NCBI RefSeq assembly: GCF_014196615.1
Contig: NZ_JACIDY010000005.1
Location: 124,001-188,000 of the forward strand
DNA length: 64,000 nucleotides
Reading direction: 5' to 3'
DNA from: Novosphingobium fluoreni
GTDB lineage: Bacteria > Pseudomonadota > Alphaproteobacteria > Sphingomonadales > Sphingomonadaceae
Shown in pieces: positions 1-10,533 of the stretch. A model generated the notes under the pieces. It saw only the letters and a program-made list of their open reading frames with translations, searched no databases and was not told where the DNA came from. Position 1 is the stretch's first letter. Each line of letters opens with the position of its first letter. The position numbers and the translations under genes were made by a program.

Positions 1-19
1 AAGTGGTGGGGCTTCGTTC

Positions 20-739
20 GTGAAGGGCCTGGTCATCGCGATCCAGTTCCTGACACGCGTGTCGATGCCGCGCGTGACCGTATCGAACGAGGAGTTTGCG
101 GCTTCGATCCGCTGGTTTCCGGCGGTGGGCCTGCTGATCGGCGCGTTGCTGGCCGCAACGGCCTGGGCCGGGACCCGGGTCGATAGCTGGACCGGAGCAT
201 TGCTGGGCGTCATCGCCTGGGTGGCGGTTACGGGTGCGCTCCATTTGGATGGGCTGGGTGATATCGCCGATGCCAGCGGCGCGGCGCACAAGGATCGGGA
301 TCGCTTGCTGGCGGTGCTGGCCGATCCCCATGTCGGCAGCTTCGCCGTGGTGACGATCGGGCTGCAGCTGCTGGCCAAGCTGGTCCTGCTCCATGCGTTG
401 ATCGAGATGGCTGTGCTGGAGGCGGTGGTGCTGGTGCCGCTGGCCGCCCGGATCGGCCCGCTGGTCTGGTCCCGCTGGCTGCCCGATCTTCACGCCGGAC
501 TGGGCTCCCGGTTTCGCCGTGCCGCCCGGACAATCGACCTTGCGGGCTGGGGCGCGCTGCTGGCCGTCGCCGCCTGGTTCGCCCCCGGCCTGCTCGCCAC
601 GCCGATGCTGATTGGTGGCTGGGGCTGGTGGGTGCTGCGGCGCATCGGCGGCATTTCCGGAGACGGCCACGGCGCCGGTATCGAGATCGTCGAAAGTGGA
701 TTGCTGTTTGCGTTGGCGATAGGCGCGCGGCTGACATGA
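20..739 (+). CDS. cobS: Adenosylcobinamide-GDP ribazoletransferase (cobalamin synthase)
   Basis: CobS is an integral membrane enzyme that joins adenosylcobinamide-GDP to alpha-ribazole (phosphate) in the last steps of B12 nucleotide-loop assembly. The 239-residue product has the usual CobS length and several hydrophobic segments. The N-terminal stretch FLTRVSMPR and the acidic HLDGLGDIADA motif near residue 75, which is the Mg-binding signature of the family, are both present. The start is a GTG only 19 bases from the window edge, so an upstream partner gene may precede it. The stop overlaps the next gene by 4 bases (ATGA), which suggests translational coupling within a cob operon. Confidence 0.93.
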   Translation: MKGLVIAIQFLTRVSMPRVTVSNEEFAASIRWFPAVGLLIGALLAATAWAGTRVDSWTGALLGVIAWVAVTGALHLDGLGDIADASGAAHKDRDRLLAVLADPHVGSFAVVTIGLQLLAKLVLLHALIEMAVLEAVVLVPLAARIGPLVWSRWLPDLHAGLGSRFRRAARTIDLAGWGALLAVAAWFAPGLLATPMLIGGWGWWVLRRIGGISGDGHGAGIEIVESGLLFALAIGARLT

Positions 740-1689
740 CGCCGTGGACCTGGCACGGCGGCGGCATCACCGCGGCGCGGCGGCACTTCGGCGGTGATGA
801 CTGGCTGGACTTGTCGACCGGCATCAATCCGGTGCCGTGGCCCGGCGTCGATACGCTGCACTTCGATTGGCAAGCCTTGCCCGCCCCCGAAGACCTGCGC
901 GCGCTGGAGGCGGTTGCCGCCGCCTATTTTGGCGTCGATCCCCAATTCGTCTGCGCGGTGCCCGGCACCGAGATCGGGTTGCGGCTGATCGGCCAATCCC
1001 TGAACGGCGTGCGCACCGCCCATGTCGCCCCCAGCTATCGCACGCATGGGGAAATGGTGGCTGGTTCGATCGCGACCCAGGCAAGCCGCTCCGATGCGGC
1101 GGAGGCGTTGATCCTCGCCAATCCCAACAATCCGGACGGTCGCCTGGTCGACACCGAACGGCTCCTGGCGCAGGACCGTCCATGGCTGCTGGTGGACGAA
1201 GCCTTTGCCGATCCCGATCCGGATTGCAGCGTGGCAGCGCAAGTGGCGGACCGTTCGGGGCTGATCGTCTTCCGTTCGTTCGGCAAGTTCTTTGGTCTGG
1301 CGGGCGTTCGTCTGGGCTTTGTCCTCGCGCGGCCGGAAATCCTTGCCGACTTGCGGGCGGTGCTGGGTGCCTGGCCGTTGTCAGCGGCAGCGCTCGCGAT
1401 CGGCCGGGCGGCTTATCAGGACCACGCGTGGATCGAGCAGACGCGGACCCGGCTGTGGCGACAGGCGGCGGCATTGGACGCGGTTCTGGAAGACTGCGGT
1501 TTCTCTGCGATCGGAGCTTGTCCGTTGTTCCGGCTGATCACGGTGGATGATGGGCACGCGCTGTTCGAACGGCTGGCGCGCCGCGCGATCCTGACGCGCC
1601 CGTTTGCCGAGCAACCCCAGTGGCTGCGCTTCGGGCTGCCGGCGGACACGGCGGGGCTGGAGCGGCTGCGGGACGCGCTTCGTGGTTGA
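736..1689 (+). CDS. cobD: Threonine-phosphate decarboxylase (CobD/CobC type)
   Basis: This PLP-dependent aminotransferase-fold enzyme makes (R)-1-amino-2-propanol phosphate, the linker of the cobalamin nucleotide loop. The product is 317 residues. It shows WHGGG near the N-terminus, DLSTGINP, LANPNNPDG (substrate and PLP region), and SFGKFFGLAGVRLGF, whose lysine should form the Schiff base with PLP. A longer reading frame opens at 628, but the ATG at 736 overlaps the cobS stop and gives the family length. It sits between cobS and cbiB. In Paracoccus/Pseudomonas nomenclature the same enzyme is called CobC. Confidence 0.92.
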   Translation: MTPWTWHGGGITAARRHFGGDDWLDLSTGINPVPWPGVDTLHFDWQALPAPEDLRALEAVAAAYFGVDPQFVCAVPGTEIGLRLIGQSLNGVRTAHVAPSYRTHGEMVAGSIATQASRSDAAEALILANPNNPDGRLVDTERLLAQDRPWLLVDEAFADPDPDCSVAAQVADRSGLIVFRSFGKFFGLAGVRLGFVLARPEILADLRAVLGAWPLSAAALAIGRAAYQDHAWIEQTRTRLWRQAAALDAVLEDCGFSAIGACPLFRLITVDDGHALFERLARRAILTRPFAEQPQWLRFGLPADTAGLERLRDALRG

Positions 1690-2629
1690 GCCGGTCGCGC
1701 TGGTGGCCTTGGCGATCGACGCAGTAGTCGGTTGGCCGGCGGGCCTGTATCGCCGCATCGGCCACCCGGTCGGCCTTTTCGCGCGCATCATCGATAGGTG
1801 TGAGCGGCGGTGGAACAGACCCGACACACCGCCCGGTATGCGCCGAGCCCTAGGCGTCCTCACGGTGGTGTTGCTGCTGATGGTCGCGGCGGGCGGGGGG
1901 CTGCTGTTGCAGACGGCGCTGGGCGAACTGCACTTGGGATGGATCGGGGTGGCGCTGCTGGCCTGGCCGGCCCTGGCACAGCGCAGCCTGTACGATCACG
2001 TCGTGCCGGTGGCGCAAGCGCTCGAGCGCTCTGACCTGACCGCCGCGCGCGAGGCCGTGGGGGCGATCGTCGGGCGGGACACCGCTGCGCTCGATCGCCA
2101 CGGCGTCGCCCGTGCCGCGATCGAGAGCCTGGCGGAGAGCTTTTGCGACGGCATCGCGGCGCCGCTGTTCTGGCTGCTGGTGGGCGGGCTGCCGGGGATT
2201 TGGGCCTATAAGGCGATCAACACGGCGGACAGCATGATTGGCCACCGCGAGGAACGCTGGCGCGCTTTCGGCTGGGCGGCGGCGCGGCTGGACGACGCTC
2301 TCAATCTGGCGCCCGCCCGGATCGCGGCACTCTTGCTATGCCTGGGCGGCGGCGGCGGATGGCGCATTCTGTGGCGCGACGCCCGCAAGCATGCCTCGCC
2401 CAATGCCGGCTGGACCGAAGCGGCGATGGCGGGCGCGCTGGGCCTGCGTCTGGCGGGGCCGATCGCTTACGACGGCGTGGTTCACCACAAGGACTGGATC
2501 GGATCGGGCCGGGCCGATGCCACCGCGCAGGACTTGCGCCAAGCCTTGGCGATCTATCGCCGCGCCTGTCTGATGCTGTGGATTATCGCCGCGGTTTTCG
2601 CAGTTTTGGGGGGGAGCATCGCGCCGTGA
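1682..2629 (+). CDS. cbiB: Adenosylcobinamide-phosphate synthase CbiB
   Basis: CbiB is a membrane protein that attaches aminopropanol phosphate to adenosylcobyric acid. The protein is 315 residues with multiple hydrophobic helices. Recognisable family segments are AIDAVVGWPAGLYRRIGHPVG at the N-terminus, SLAESFCDGIAAPLFW, and YKAINTADSMIGHR with its conserved asparagine and aspartate. The chosen GTG start at 1682 overlaps the end of cobD by 8 bases. The open frame extends further upstream, but that part is only a shadow of cobD. The order cobD-cbiB-cobU is a coherent late B12 operon. Confidence 0.92.
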   Translation: MVEPVALVALAIDAVVGWPAGLYRRIGHPVGLFARIIDRCERRWNRPDTPPGMRRALGVLTVVLLLMVAAGGGLLLQTALGELHLGWIGVALLAWPALAQRSLYDHVVPVAQALERSDLTAAREAVGAIVGRDTAALDRHGVARAAIESLAESFCDGIAAPLFWLLVGGLPGIWAYKAINTADSMIGHREERWRAFGWAAARLDDALNLAPARIAALLLCLGGGGGWRILWRDARKHASPNAGWTEAAMAGALGLRLAGPIAYDGVVHHKDWIGSGRADATAQDLRQALAIYRRACLMLWIIAAVFAVLGGSIAP

Positions 2630-3150
2630 GCCACAGCTTGTTCGTTCTGGGCGGTGCCCGCTCCGGCAAGAGCCGCTACGCCCAGCAGCGCGCCGAGGAG
2701 CTTGCAGGACGCCACTTCTATGTCGCCACCGCGCAAATCTGGGATGAGGAGATGCTTGCGCGGGTGGAGTTGCACCAGGCGGATCGGGACGGCCGCTGGA
2801 GCACGATCGAAGCGCCGCTGCTGCTGGCCGAGACGATCGGGCTGCTTTCCGCTCCGGACAGCGTCGTGCTGGTCGATTGCCTGACCTTGTGGGCCACCAA
2901 TCTGCTTCTGCAAGAAGAGGGCGCGCAGGAGGCGGATATACTCTCCGCTACGGAAGGGCTGTGCGCCGCGATCGGCGCTTTCGAGGGCGCGCTGGTGCTG
3001 GTCTCGAACGAGGTCGGCTATGGCATCGTGCCGGAAAACGCCTTGGCGCGGCGCTTTCGGGACGAGGCCGGGCGGATCAACCAGGCCGTGGCGGCGGCTT
3101 GCGGGGAAGTCATGCTGGTGGCGGCGGGGCTGCCGTTGCGGCTCAAGTAG
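2626..3150 (+). CDS. cobU: Bifunctional adenosylcobinamide kinase / adenosylcobinamide-phosphate guanylyltransferase
   Basis: CobU (CobP) phosphorylates adenosylcobinamide and then transfers GMP to it, preparing the substrate for CobS. The 174-residue product has a P-loop GGARSGKS at residues 9-16. It also has the conserved DCLTLWATNLL segment and VSNEVGYGIVPENALARRFRD, which is typical of the family. The start is a GTG overlapping the cbiB stop (GTGA), and the open frame extending upstream of it is not coding. The last 8 bases overlap the end of cobQ on the other strand, so the two genes converge without room for a terminator. Confidence 0.94.
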   Translation: MSHSLFVLGGARSGKSRYAQQRAEELAGRHFYVATAQIWDEEMLARVELHQADRDGRWSTIEAPLLLAETIGLLSAPDSVVLVDCLTLWATNLLLQEEGAQEADILSATEGLCAAIGAFEGALVLVSNEVGYGIVPENALARRFRDEAGRINQAVAAACGEVMLVAAGLPLRLK

Positions 3151-4597
3151 CGCGAGCGATCGTGAGCAAGCCGTCGATGTCCAGATGCTGCTCCAGTTCG
3201 CGGGCCAGATCGTCCAAGGCGGCGTCGACACGAGCCTCGTGATCCACGCCGTCTCCCTCCACCCGCAGCCGCGCCAGGAACGCGCGCCGGAACGCTCCGG
3301 AAGAGAACAGCCCGTGGCAATACGTGCCCATCACGCGCCCATCGGCTGAGATCATCCCGTCCGGCCTATCCGGGGCGAGCAGGGCGAAGGGTTGGACGCC
3401 CGGCGCAAGCGTGGTCTGCCCCATATGCATTTCGTAGCCGGTGAAATCCTCGCCCAGGGCGCGTCCGGAAACCTGCAACAAAGCCTTGCGCTGGCCCAGC
3501 ACGGTTTGCGCATCCAGCAGCGCAAGACCGGGGGCGTAAGCCGTCTGTCCTTCGATGCCGTGAGGGTCGGCAATGGATTGCCCCAGCATCTGGAACCCGG
3601 CGCAGATACCCAGGATCATGCCACCCCGGCGATGATGGGCCAGAATATCGATGTCCCAGCCTTGCTGGCGGACGAACTCCATATCAGCGATCGTCGCTTT
3701 CGAACCGGGCAGCACGATCAGCGCCGCTTCCGCCGGGATCGGCTGCCCTGGTGGAACCATCACGACTTCTACGCCCGGCTCCGCCTTCAGTGGATCGAGA
3801 TCATCAAAGTTGGCGATACGCGGTAGCATCGGGCAGGCGACGATGGCCTTTCCATCGCTGCGCGTGTGCGCCCGCTCCAGCACCACGGCATCCTCGCTGG
3901 GCAGGCGCGATACGGCGGATAGCCAGGGCACCAGGCCAAATCCGCGCCAGCCCGTGCGCTCCTCGATCGCGGCATAGCCATCCGCGAACAGCGCCGGGTC
4001 TCCACGGAACTTGTTGACGATGAACCCCCGGATCATGGCCGCGTCCTGCGGCGCGATCACCGCGCGCGTACCTACAAGAGAGGCGATCACTCCGCCGCGA
4101 TCGATATCGCCGACCAGCACGACCGGGACATTCGCCGCGCGCGCGAAGCCCATGTTGGCGATGTCGCCCGCGCGCAAGTTGATTTCGGCGGGCGACCCCG
4201 CACCTTCGACCACCACGATATCGCTGCGCTGCCTCAGCCGCTCCCAGCTTGCCAGCACCTCGGGCAATAGCGCGCGCCGCGCCTCGCGAAAGTTGCTGGA
4301 GCCCAGCGTGCCGCGCACCTGGCCATGAACGATCAGTTGCGAGGTGCGATCGGCCTGGGGTTTCAGCAGTACCGGGTTCATGTCGGTATGAGCTTCTGCC
4401 CGGCAAGCCAGCGCCTGCAGAGCCTGTGCGCGGCCGATTTCGCCGCCATCGACCGTGACCGCCGCGTTGTTCGACATGTTCTGCGGCTTGAACGGCAGCA
4501 CGCGCAGCCCGCGATTGACGAGGGCGCGGCACAGCCCGGCGACCAGCACCGACTTGCCCACGTCCGATCCGGTTCCCTGCAGCATGATGGCGGCCAT
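3143..4597 (-). CDS. cobQ: Cobyric acid synthase (glutamine-hydrolysing)
   Basis: CobQ performs the four ATP-dependent amidations of adenosylcobyrinic acid a,c-diamide. The 484-residue protein has the expected two parts. The N-terminal dethiobiotin-synthetase-like ATPase includes GTGSDVGKS at residues 8-16 and FKPQNMSNNA. The C-terminal class I glutaminase-like domain carries the nucleophile cysteine in GICAGFQMLG and a histidine in GTYCHGLF. It is transcribed towards the cobS-cobU operon and overlaps cobU tail to tail by 8 bases. It may be regulated separately from the other cob genes, and I saw no riboswitch in its short upstream region. Confidence 0.95.
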   Translation of the reverse strand: MAAIMLQGTGSDVGKSVLVAGLCRALVNRGLRVLPFKPQNMSNNAAVTVDGGEIGRAQALQALACRAEAHTDMNPVLLKPQADRTSQLIVHGQVRGTLGSSNFREARRALLPEVLASWERLRQRSDIVVVEGAGSPAEINLRAGDIANMGFARAANVPVVLVGDIDRGGVIASLVGTRAVIAPQDAAMIRGFIVNKFRGDPALFADGYAAIEERTGWRGFGLVPWLSAVSRLPSEDAVVLERAHTRSDGKAIVACPMLPRIANFDDLDPLKAEPGVEVVMVPPGQPIPAEAALIVLPGSKATIADMEFVRQQGWDIDILAHHRRGGMILGICAGFQMLGQSIADPHGIEGQTAYAPGLALLDAQTVLGQRKALLQVSGRALGEDFTGYEMHMGQTTLAPGVQPFALLAPDRPDGMISADGRVMGTYCHGLFSSGAFRRAFLARLRVEGDGVDHEARVDAALDDLARELEQHLDIDGLLTIARAT

Positions 4598-4724
4598 GGT
4601 CGTGCTCCTTGCCGATCACGGCCTTTCGGGCAAGCGCTCTATGCCGTCGCCAAAAACTGGGCGCGGGTGCGAACGAAGCCACACTCGGAGCGTTAGCGAT
4701 CTGAGAATGCAGCGAGGAATATCC

Positions 4725-7001
4725 ATGGCCGACGAAGACGACACGGTGCACTATACCGGAAGCGAAGGCGGCTGGGGATCGATGCGCGGCATTTTCGAGA
4801 CCGCGCTGCGCGAACGTCCGCGACCCGGGGTGCTGGATACCCTTCGCCGCCAGAACAAGGTCGAAGGGTTCATGTGCGTGTCCTGCGCATGGGGCAAGCC
4901 TGCCAAACCTCACGCGTTCGAATTCTGCGAGAACGGCGCCAAGGCGACCTTGTGGGAACTGACGACGCTTCGCTGCACGCCCGATTTCTTCGCCCAGCAT
5001 ACGGTGACCGAGCTGAAAGGCTGGAAAGACTACGATCTGGAACAGACCGGCAGGCTAACCCAGCCGATGCGCTATGACTCCGCCACTGACAAATACGTGC
5101 CGTGTTCGTGGGAAGAGGCGTTCACCGCGATCGGGACGGAGCTGAAGGCGCTCGATCCCGGGTCTACCGTGTTCTATTCCTCGGGCCGGGCCAGCCTGGA
5201 AACGAGTTACCTCTACGCCTTGTTCGCGCGGCTGTACGGGCATAACAATCTGCCCGATAGCTCCAACATGTGCCACGAGACGACCTCGGTGGCGCTGAAG
5301 GAAGTGATCGGATCGCCGGTTGGCACCTGCGTGCTGGACGATCTGGAACATTGCGACGCGATCTTCTTCTTCGGGCAAAACCCCGGCACCAACAGCCCGC
5401 GCCTGCTGCATCCGCTGCAGGAGGCGGTGAAGCGCGGCTGCCGCATCGTGACCTTCAACCCGATCCGGGAGACAGGTCTGGTTTCGTTTAAGAATCCGCA
5501 GAGCCCGGTGGAGATGCTGACGCCGAAATCGACGAAGATTTCGACGCTCTACCTGCAGGTAAAGGCGGGAGGAGACATCGCGGCGATCACCGGCATGATC
5601 AAGCACGTCCTGGCGGCAGAGGAGGCCAAATGGGCGAAGGACCAGCAGCACGTGCTGGATATGGACTTCATCGCCCAGCACACCGCCGGCTTCGAAGAGA
5701 TGAAGGCGCACGCCGACGCCACCAGCTGGGATCAGATCGAGGCGGAAAGCGGATTGTCTCGCGCCGATATCGAGGAAGCGGCGCAGATCTACGTCGAATC
5801 CGAGAAGGCGATCTGCATGTACGGCATGGGGCTGACGCAGCACGTCCACGGCTTCCACAACCTGACCACGCTGACGAACCTGTGGCTGTTGCGCGGCAAT
5901 ATCGGGCGGCAAGGCGCTGGCATTTCCCCGGTGCGGGGCCACTCGAACGTGCAGGGCCAGCGCACGGTCGGCATTTCCGAAAAGCCCGAACTCGTCCCGC
6001 TGGACAAGCTGGCGGACCAGTACGGTTTTGCGCCGCCGCGCGATCATGGCCTGAACACCGTGGCCGCGTGCCAGGGGATTCTTGAGGGCAAGGTCAAGGC
6101 CTTCATCGGCCTGGGCGGTAACTTCGTGCGCGCGATCCCCGAGCAGGCGGCGATGGAAGAGGCTTGGGTGAAGATGCGCCTGACAGTGCAGATCGCCACC
6201 AAGCTCAATCGCAGCCACTTGATCAATGGCGAAGTCGCCTATCTGCTGCCGTGCCTGGGCCGATCCGAAACGGACATGCAGGCAGGTGGCGCGCAAGCCG
6301 TGACGATGGAGGATTCACTATCCTGCGTCCACGGCTCACTGGGCAAGAACACGCCTGCCTCGCGCCATTTGAAGTCAGAGGTGGCCATCGTCGCCGGAAT
6401 GGCAAAGGCGACGCTGGCCCCGAACGCCAAAGTGCCATGGGATCGCTGGGTGGGTGATTACGCCACGATCCGCGATGCCATCGCCGAAACCTACCCCGAT
6501 CTGTTCCATGATTTCAACGATCGCGTCTTCACCCCCGGTGGCTTCTACAAGGGCAACGCCGCGCGCGAACGCGTGTGGAAGACCAAGAGCGGCAAGGCGC
6601 AATTCACCGTTCCCAACGGCATGCGCTCGATCGGGTTCGACGATGCGCCGGGGCGTTTCCGGCTTATCACCTTGCGCTCCAACGATCAGTTCAACACCAC
6701 GATCTATGGCTACTCCGACCGTCTGCGCGGCGTTGAAGGCACGCGCGATGTGGTCCTGATGAACCCTAAGGACATTGCCGAGGCGGGCCTACGGGAAGGG
6801 CAGGTCATCGCGCTGAAAACCGATGCCGGTGACGACGTGCACCGTCAAGTCGGCGGGCTTACGGTGATGCCGTTCCTGCTGCCGCGCGGTTGCATCGGGG
6901 CGTACTATCCGGAGATGAATCCGCTGATCCCGGTATGGTATCATGACGAGGCATCGCAGGTTCCGGCAGCCAAGGGCGTGCCGGTGCGTATCGTGGCATG
7001 A
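4725..7001 (+). CDS. FdhF/YdeP family molybdopterin oxidoreductase
   Basis: The protein is 758 residues, almost exactly the length of E. coli YdeP, a cytoplasmic bis-MGD oxidoreductase of unclear substrate linked to acid resistance. Cysteines at residues 51, 54 and 68 (CVSCAWG and FCENG) match the family's N-terminal Fe-S motif, and SNMCHETTS matches the region near the metal. The molybdopterin and dinucleotide-binding domains follow (FGQNPGTNSPR, GLGGNFVRAIPE, and a C-terminal MopB-binding part). The ATG at 4725 has GAGGAAT 8-10 bases upstream, so the longer open frame from 4455 is rejected. No fdhD or membrane and electron-transfer subunit is adjacent. The redox partner is therefore unknown. 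Confidence 0.88.
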   Translation: MADEDDTVHYTGSEGGWGSMRGIFETALRERPRPGVLDTLRRQNKVEGFMCVSCAWGKPAKPHAFEFCENGAKATLWELTTLRCTPDFFAQHTVTELKGWKDYDLEQTGRLTQPMRYDSATDKYVPCSWEEAFTAIGTELKALDPGSTVFYSSGRASLETSYLYALFARLYGHNNLPDSSNMCHETTSVALKEVIGSPVGTCVLDDLEHCDAIFFFGQNPGTNSPRLLHPLQEAVKRGCRIVTFNPIRETGLVSFKNPQSPVEMLTPKSTKISTLYLQVKAGGDIAAITGMIKHVLAAEEAKWAKDQQHVLDMDFIAQHTAGFEEMKAHADATSWDQIEAESGLSRADIEEAAQIYVESEKAICMYGMGLTQHVHGFHNLTTLTNLWLLRGNIGRQGAGISPVRGHSNVQGQRTVGISEKPELVPLDKLADQYGFAPPRDHGLNTVAACQGILEGKVKAFIGLGGNFVRAIPEQAAMEEAWVKMRLTVQIATKLNRSHLINGEVAYLLPCLGRSETDMQAGGAQAVTMEDSLSCVHGSLGKNTPASRHLKSEVAIVAGMAKATLAPNAKVPWDRWVGDYATIRDAIAETYPDLFHDFNDRVFTPGGFYKGNAARERVWKTKSGKAQFTVPNGMRSIGFDDAPGRFRLITLRSNDQFNTTIYGYSDRLRGVEGTRDVVLMNPKDIAEAGLREGQVIALKTDAGDDVHRQVGGLTVMPFLLPRGCIGAYYPEMNPLIPVWYHDEASQVPAAKGVPVRIVA

Positions 7002-7082
7002 GACACGCTATGCCGATGATCGCAGCCCAGACAAAAATCCAGTTATCCCGGCACTTTGGGCCGGGCCGCGGGTTATCTTGCC

Positions 7083-8342
7083 ATGGTTCCGATCGCCCAG
7101 CGCAACAGCGCCGCCGATATCTCTGAAGAGAATCCCCGCCTCAGGGTTGTGAATGAAGCGCTGGCGCGGGCATGGGGCAAAGGCTGGTTTTCCAAGCCGC
7201 AGCTCGAACCCCAGGCGCTGATCCGCGCCGCGCGCCAAACAAGCGGTTTGGCCGATTTCGGGGATGACGATGGCTGGCGCGATCGCCTGGATCGGCTGAC
7301 CTGCGCTCTCGATCAGGAAGCCGACCTCACGCCGCTGGGCACGACGATCGCTTATGGCCAGCTTGTCGCGGCGTTGGCGGGACGCGCGCGGGCGGAGGCG
7401 ATGTGGCGGCGCTACCCGGGAATTGCGGACGTGCCGCTTGTTGCGCCGATCATCATCGTTGGCCAGATGCGGTCTGGCAGCACGCGGATGCAGCGCCTCC
7501 TTGCGTGTGACAAGCGCCTTGCCTTCACCCGCTTCTACGAAAGCTGGAACCCGGTGCCGCGCTGGAACTGGTCGCCGCTAGACGATCGGCGGATGCGCGG
7601 CTGGCTTGCCTTGCGGATCGCCCGGTGGCTGAACCCGCGCTTCAACGTCATCCACCCGGTCCGCTCGCGACAGGCGGACGAGGAAATCGGGCTGCACAAT
7701 CTGGGCCTGTATGGCGCGGCATTTGAAGCGCAATGGCGCATTCCCAGCTTCGCCCGCCATGCCGAGCATCTCGATAGCAGGCCGATCTATGCCGAGTTTC
7801 GGCGCCATCTCCAGACGATCAAGTGGTTGCGTAGGGACAAGCGAGATCGACCGTGGATCTTGAAACTGCCCCAGTTCAGCCAGGACCTTGAGGCGGTGCT
7901 GCATGCCTTTCCCGATGCCCGGCTGGTGGTGCTTGATCGCGATCCGGTGCAAGTCGTCGGCTCATCCGCGTCCCTGGTGCGCAACCAGATGGCGGTGCAA
8001 TCCCGCAAGGTGGATGCCGGCTGGATCGGCGACGAATGGCTGCATAAAGTCTCGCTACGCCAGCGGCGGACAGCGCAGGCGCGCGCTGCGCACGACCGGC
8101 CAAGTGTCGATGTCGCGTTTGGCGCGATGCGCGAGGATTGGCGCGGGCAGATGCGGCGCGTCTACCGCATGCTGGACCTCTCCTTCGATGCGCACACGGA
8201 GCGAGCGATGGCGCGTTTCATGGACAAGCGCAGCCACCGCAAGCTGGGTCGTCACCGCTACGATATCGCCGACTTCGGACTTACCGAAGCACGGATCACT
8301 GCGGCTATGGCATCGCCGGTAGAGGCGGAACTGGCAGCGTGA
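7083..8342 (+). CDS. Sulfotransferase family protein
   Basis: The 419-residue product contains IIIVGQMRSGSTRMQRLLA, the 5'-phosphosulfate-binding loop of PAPS-dependent sulfotransferases, at about residues 128-145. Further on, DARLVVLDRDPVQVVGSSASLVRNQ matches the 3'-phosphate-binding region. It resembles bacterial sulfotransferases of the Sulfotransfer_3 type that act on unknown small molecules or surface glycans. The ATG at 7083 is preferred over the TTG at 7056 because homologous proteins normally start close to this point, but no good ribosome binding site is visible for either. It follows the YdeP-type gene by about 80 bases, and a functional link between them is not evident. Confidence 0.8.
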   Translation: MVPIAQRNSAADISEENPRLRVVNEALARAWGKGWFSKPQLEPQALIRAARQTSGLADFGDDDGWRDRLDRLTCALDQEADLTPLGTTIAYGQLVAALAGRARAEAMWRRYPGIADVPLVAPIIIVGQMRSGSTRMQRLLACDKRLAFTRFYESWNPVPRWNWSPLDDRRMRGWLALRIARWLNPRFNVIHPVRSRQADEEIGLHNLGLYGAAFEAQWRIPSFARHAEHLDSRPIYAEFRRHLQTIKWLRRDKRDRPWILKLPQFSQDLEAVLHAFPDARLVVLDRDPVQVVGSSASLVRNQMAVQSRKVDAGWIGDEWLHKVSLRQRRTAQARAAHDRPSVDVAFGAMREDWRGQMRRVYRMLDLSFDAHTERAMARFMDKRSHRKLGRHRYDIADFGLTEARITAAMASPVEAELAA

Positions 8343-8458
8343 CGGGGCGTCGGGCTAGTACGCATCGGCCGCGTTATCCGCGCGATTGCCCTCAAGAGCC
8401 AGGAACCGCCTGCCTCGCGATCCGCTTCCATAGTCGCACCGTGTAGAGGAGACCGATC

Positions 8459-8587
8459 ATGGCAAATCCCAACGATCCCAAGCCCACAGACAAGAACGAA
8501 GACGCGCCGGATCAAAACCCGGACGCACTGGAAAAGGCACAGGAGGACGCCGCCGAAGAGCGTGAAGACGAAGGCGGCTATCAATAA
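8459..8587 (+). CDS. Small acidic 42-residue protein, unknown function
   Basis: This short frame starts at an ATG preceded by a strong ribosome binding site, AGAGGAGA, 6-7 bases upstream. It encodes 42 residues that are almost entirely charged or polar: MANPNDPKPTDKNEDAPDQ, then a Glu/Asp/Ala-rich stretch, ending GGYQ. It has no membrane segment and no cysteine, and is probably intrinsically disordered. It lies in the gap between the sulfotransferase and recQ. The GC-rich third positions and the good start support translation. I do not recognise a family. Confidence 0.6.
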   Translation: MANPNDPKPTDKNEDAPDQNPDALEKAQEDAAEEREDEGGYQ

Positions 8588-8611
8588 CCACCACAATGCC
8601 GTGATCCAGCG

Positions 8612-10390
<1,779 letters not shown>

Positions 10391-10533
10391 GTGCGGCCCG
10401 CGTCTAGCATGTTCCGGTCCGCCATTGCGAGGGGTGGACCTGGCGAGACGGGCCTATTCGATGTTTGATTGCACGATGAGAAAGAACGATGCCCAAAGTA
10501 CCGATTTGGTACGTTGTAGGAAAGTCCTTCCGA

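Noticed and set aside
4598..4724. Cobalamin riboswitch in front of cobQ
   Set aside because: The gap is too short, and I could not find the conserved B12-box pattern.
5055..6296. 413-codon antisense frame inside the YdeP-type gene
   Set aside because: It has no ribosome binding site and no recognisable domain, and lies entirely within a conserved gene.
4725..7001. Selenocysteine-type formate dehydrogenase
   Set aside because: There is no in-frame TGA, and the length and N-terminal cysteines match the YdeP branch.
10391..10533. Small frame starting at the ATG near 10,490 between recQ and the NUDIX gene
   Set aside because: No ribosome binding site, and its 3' half runs antisense into the NUDIX gene.
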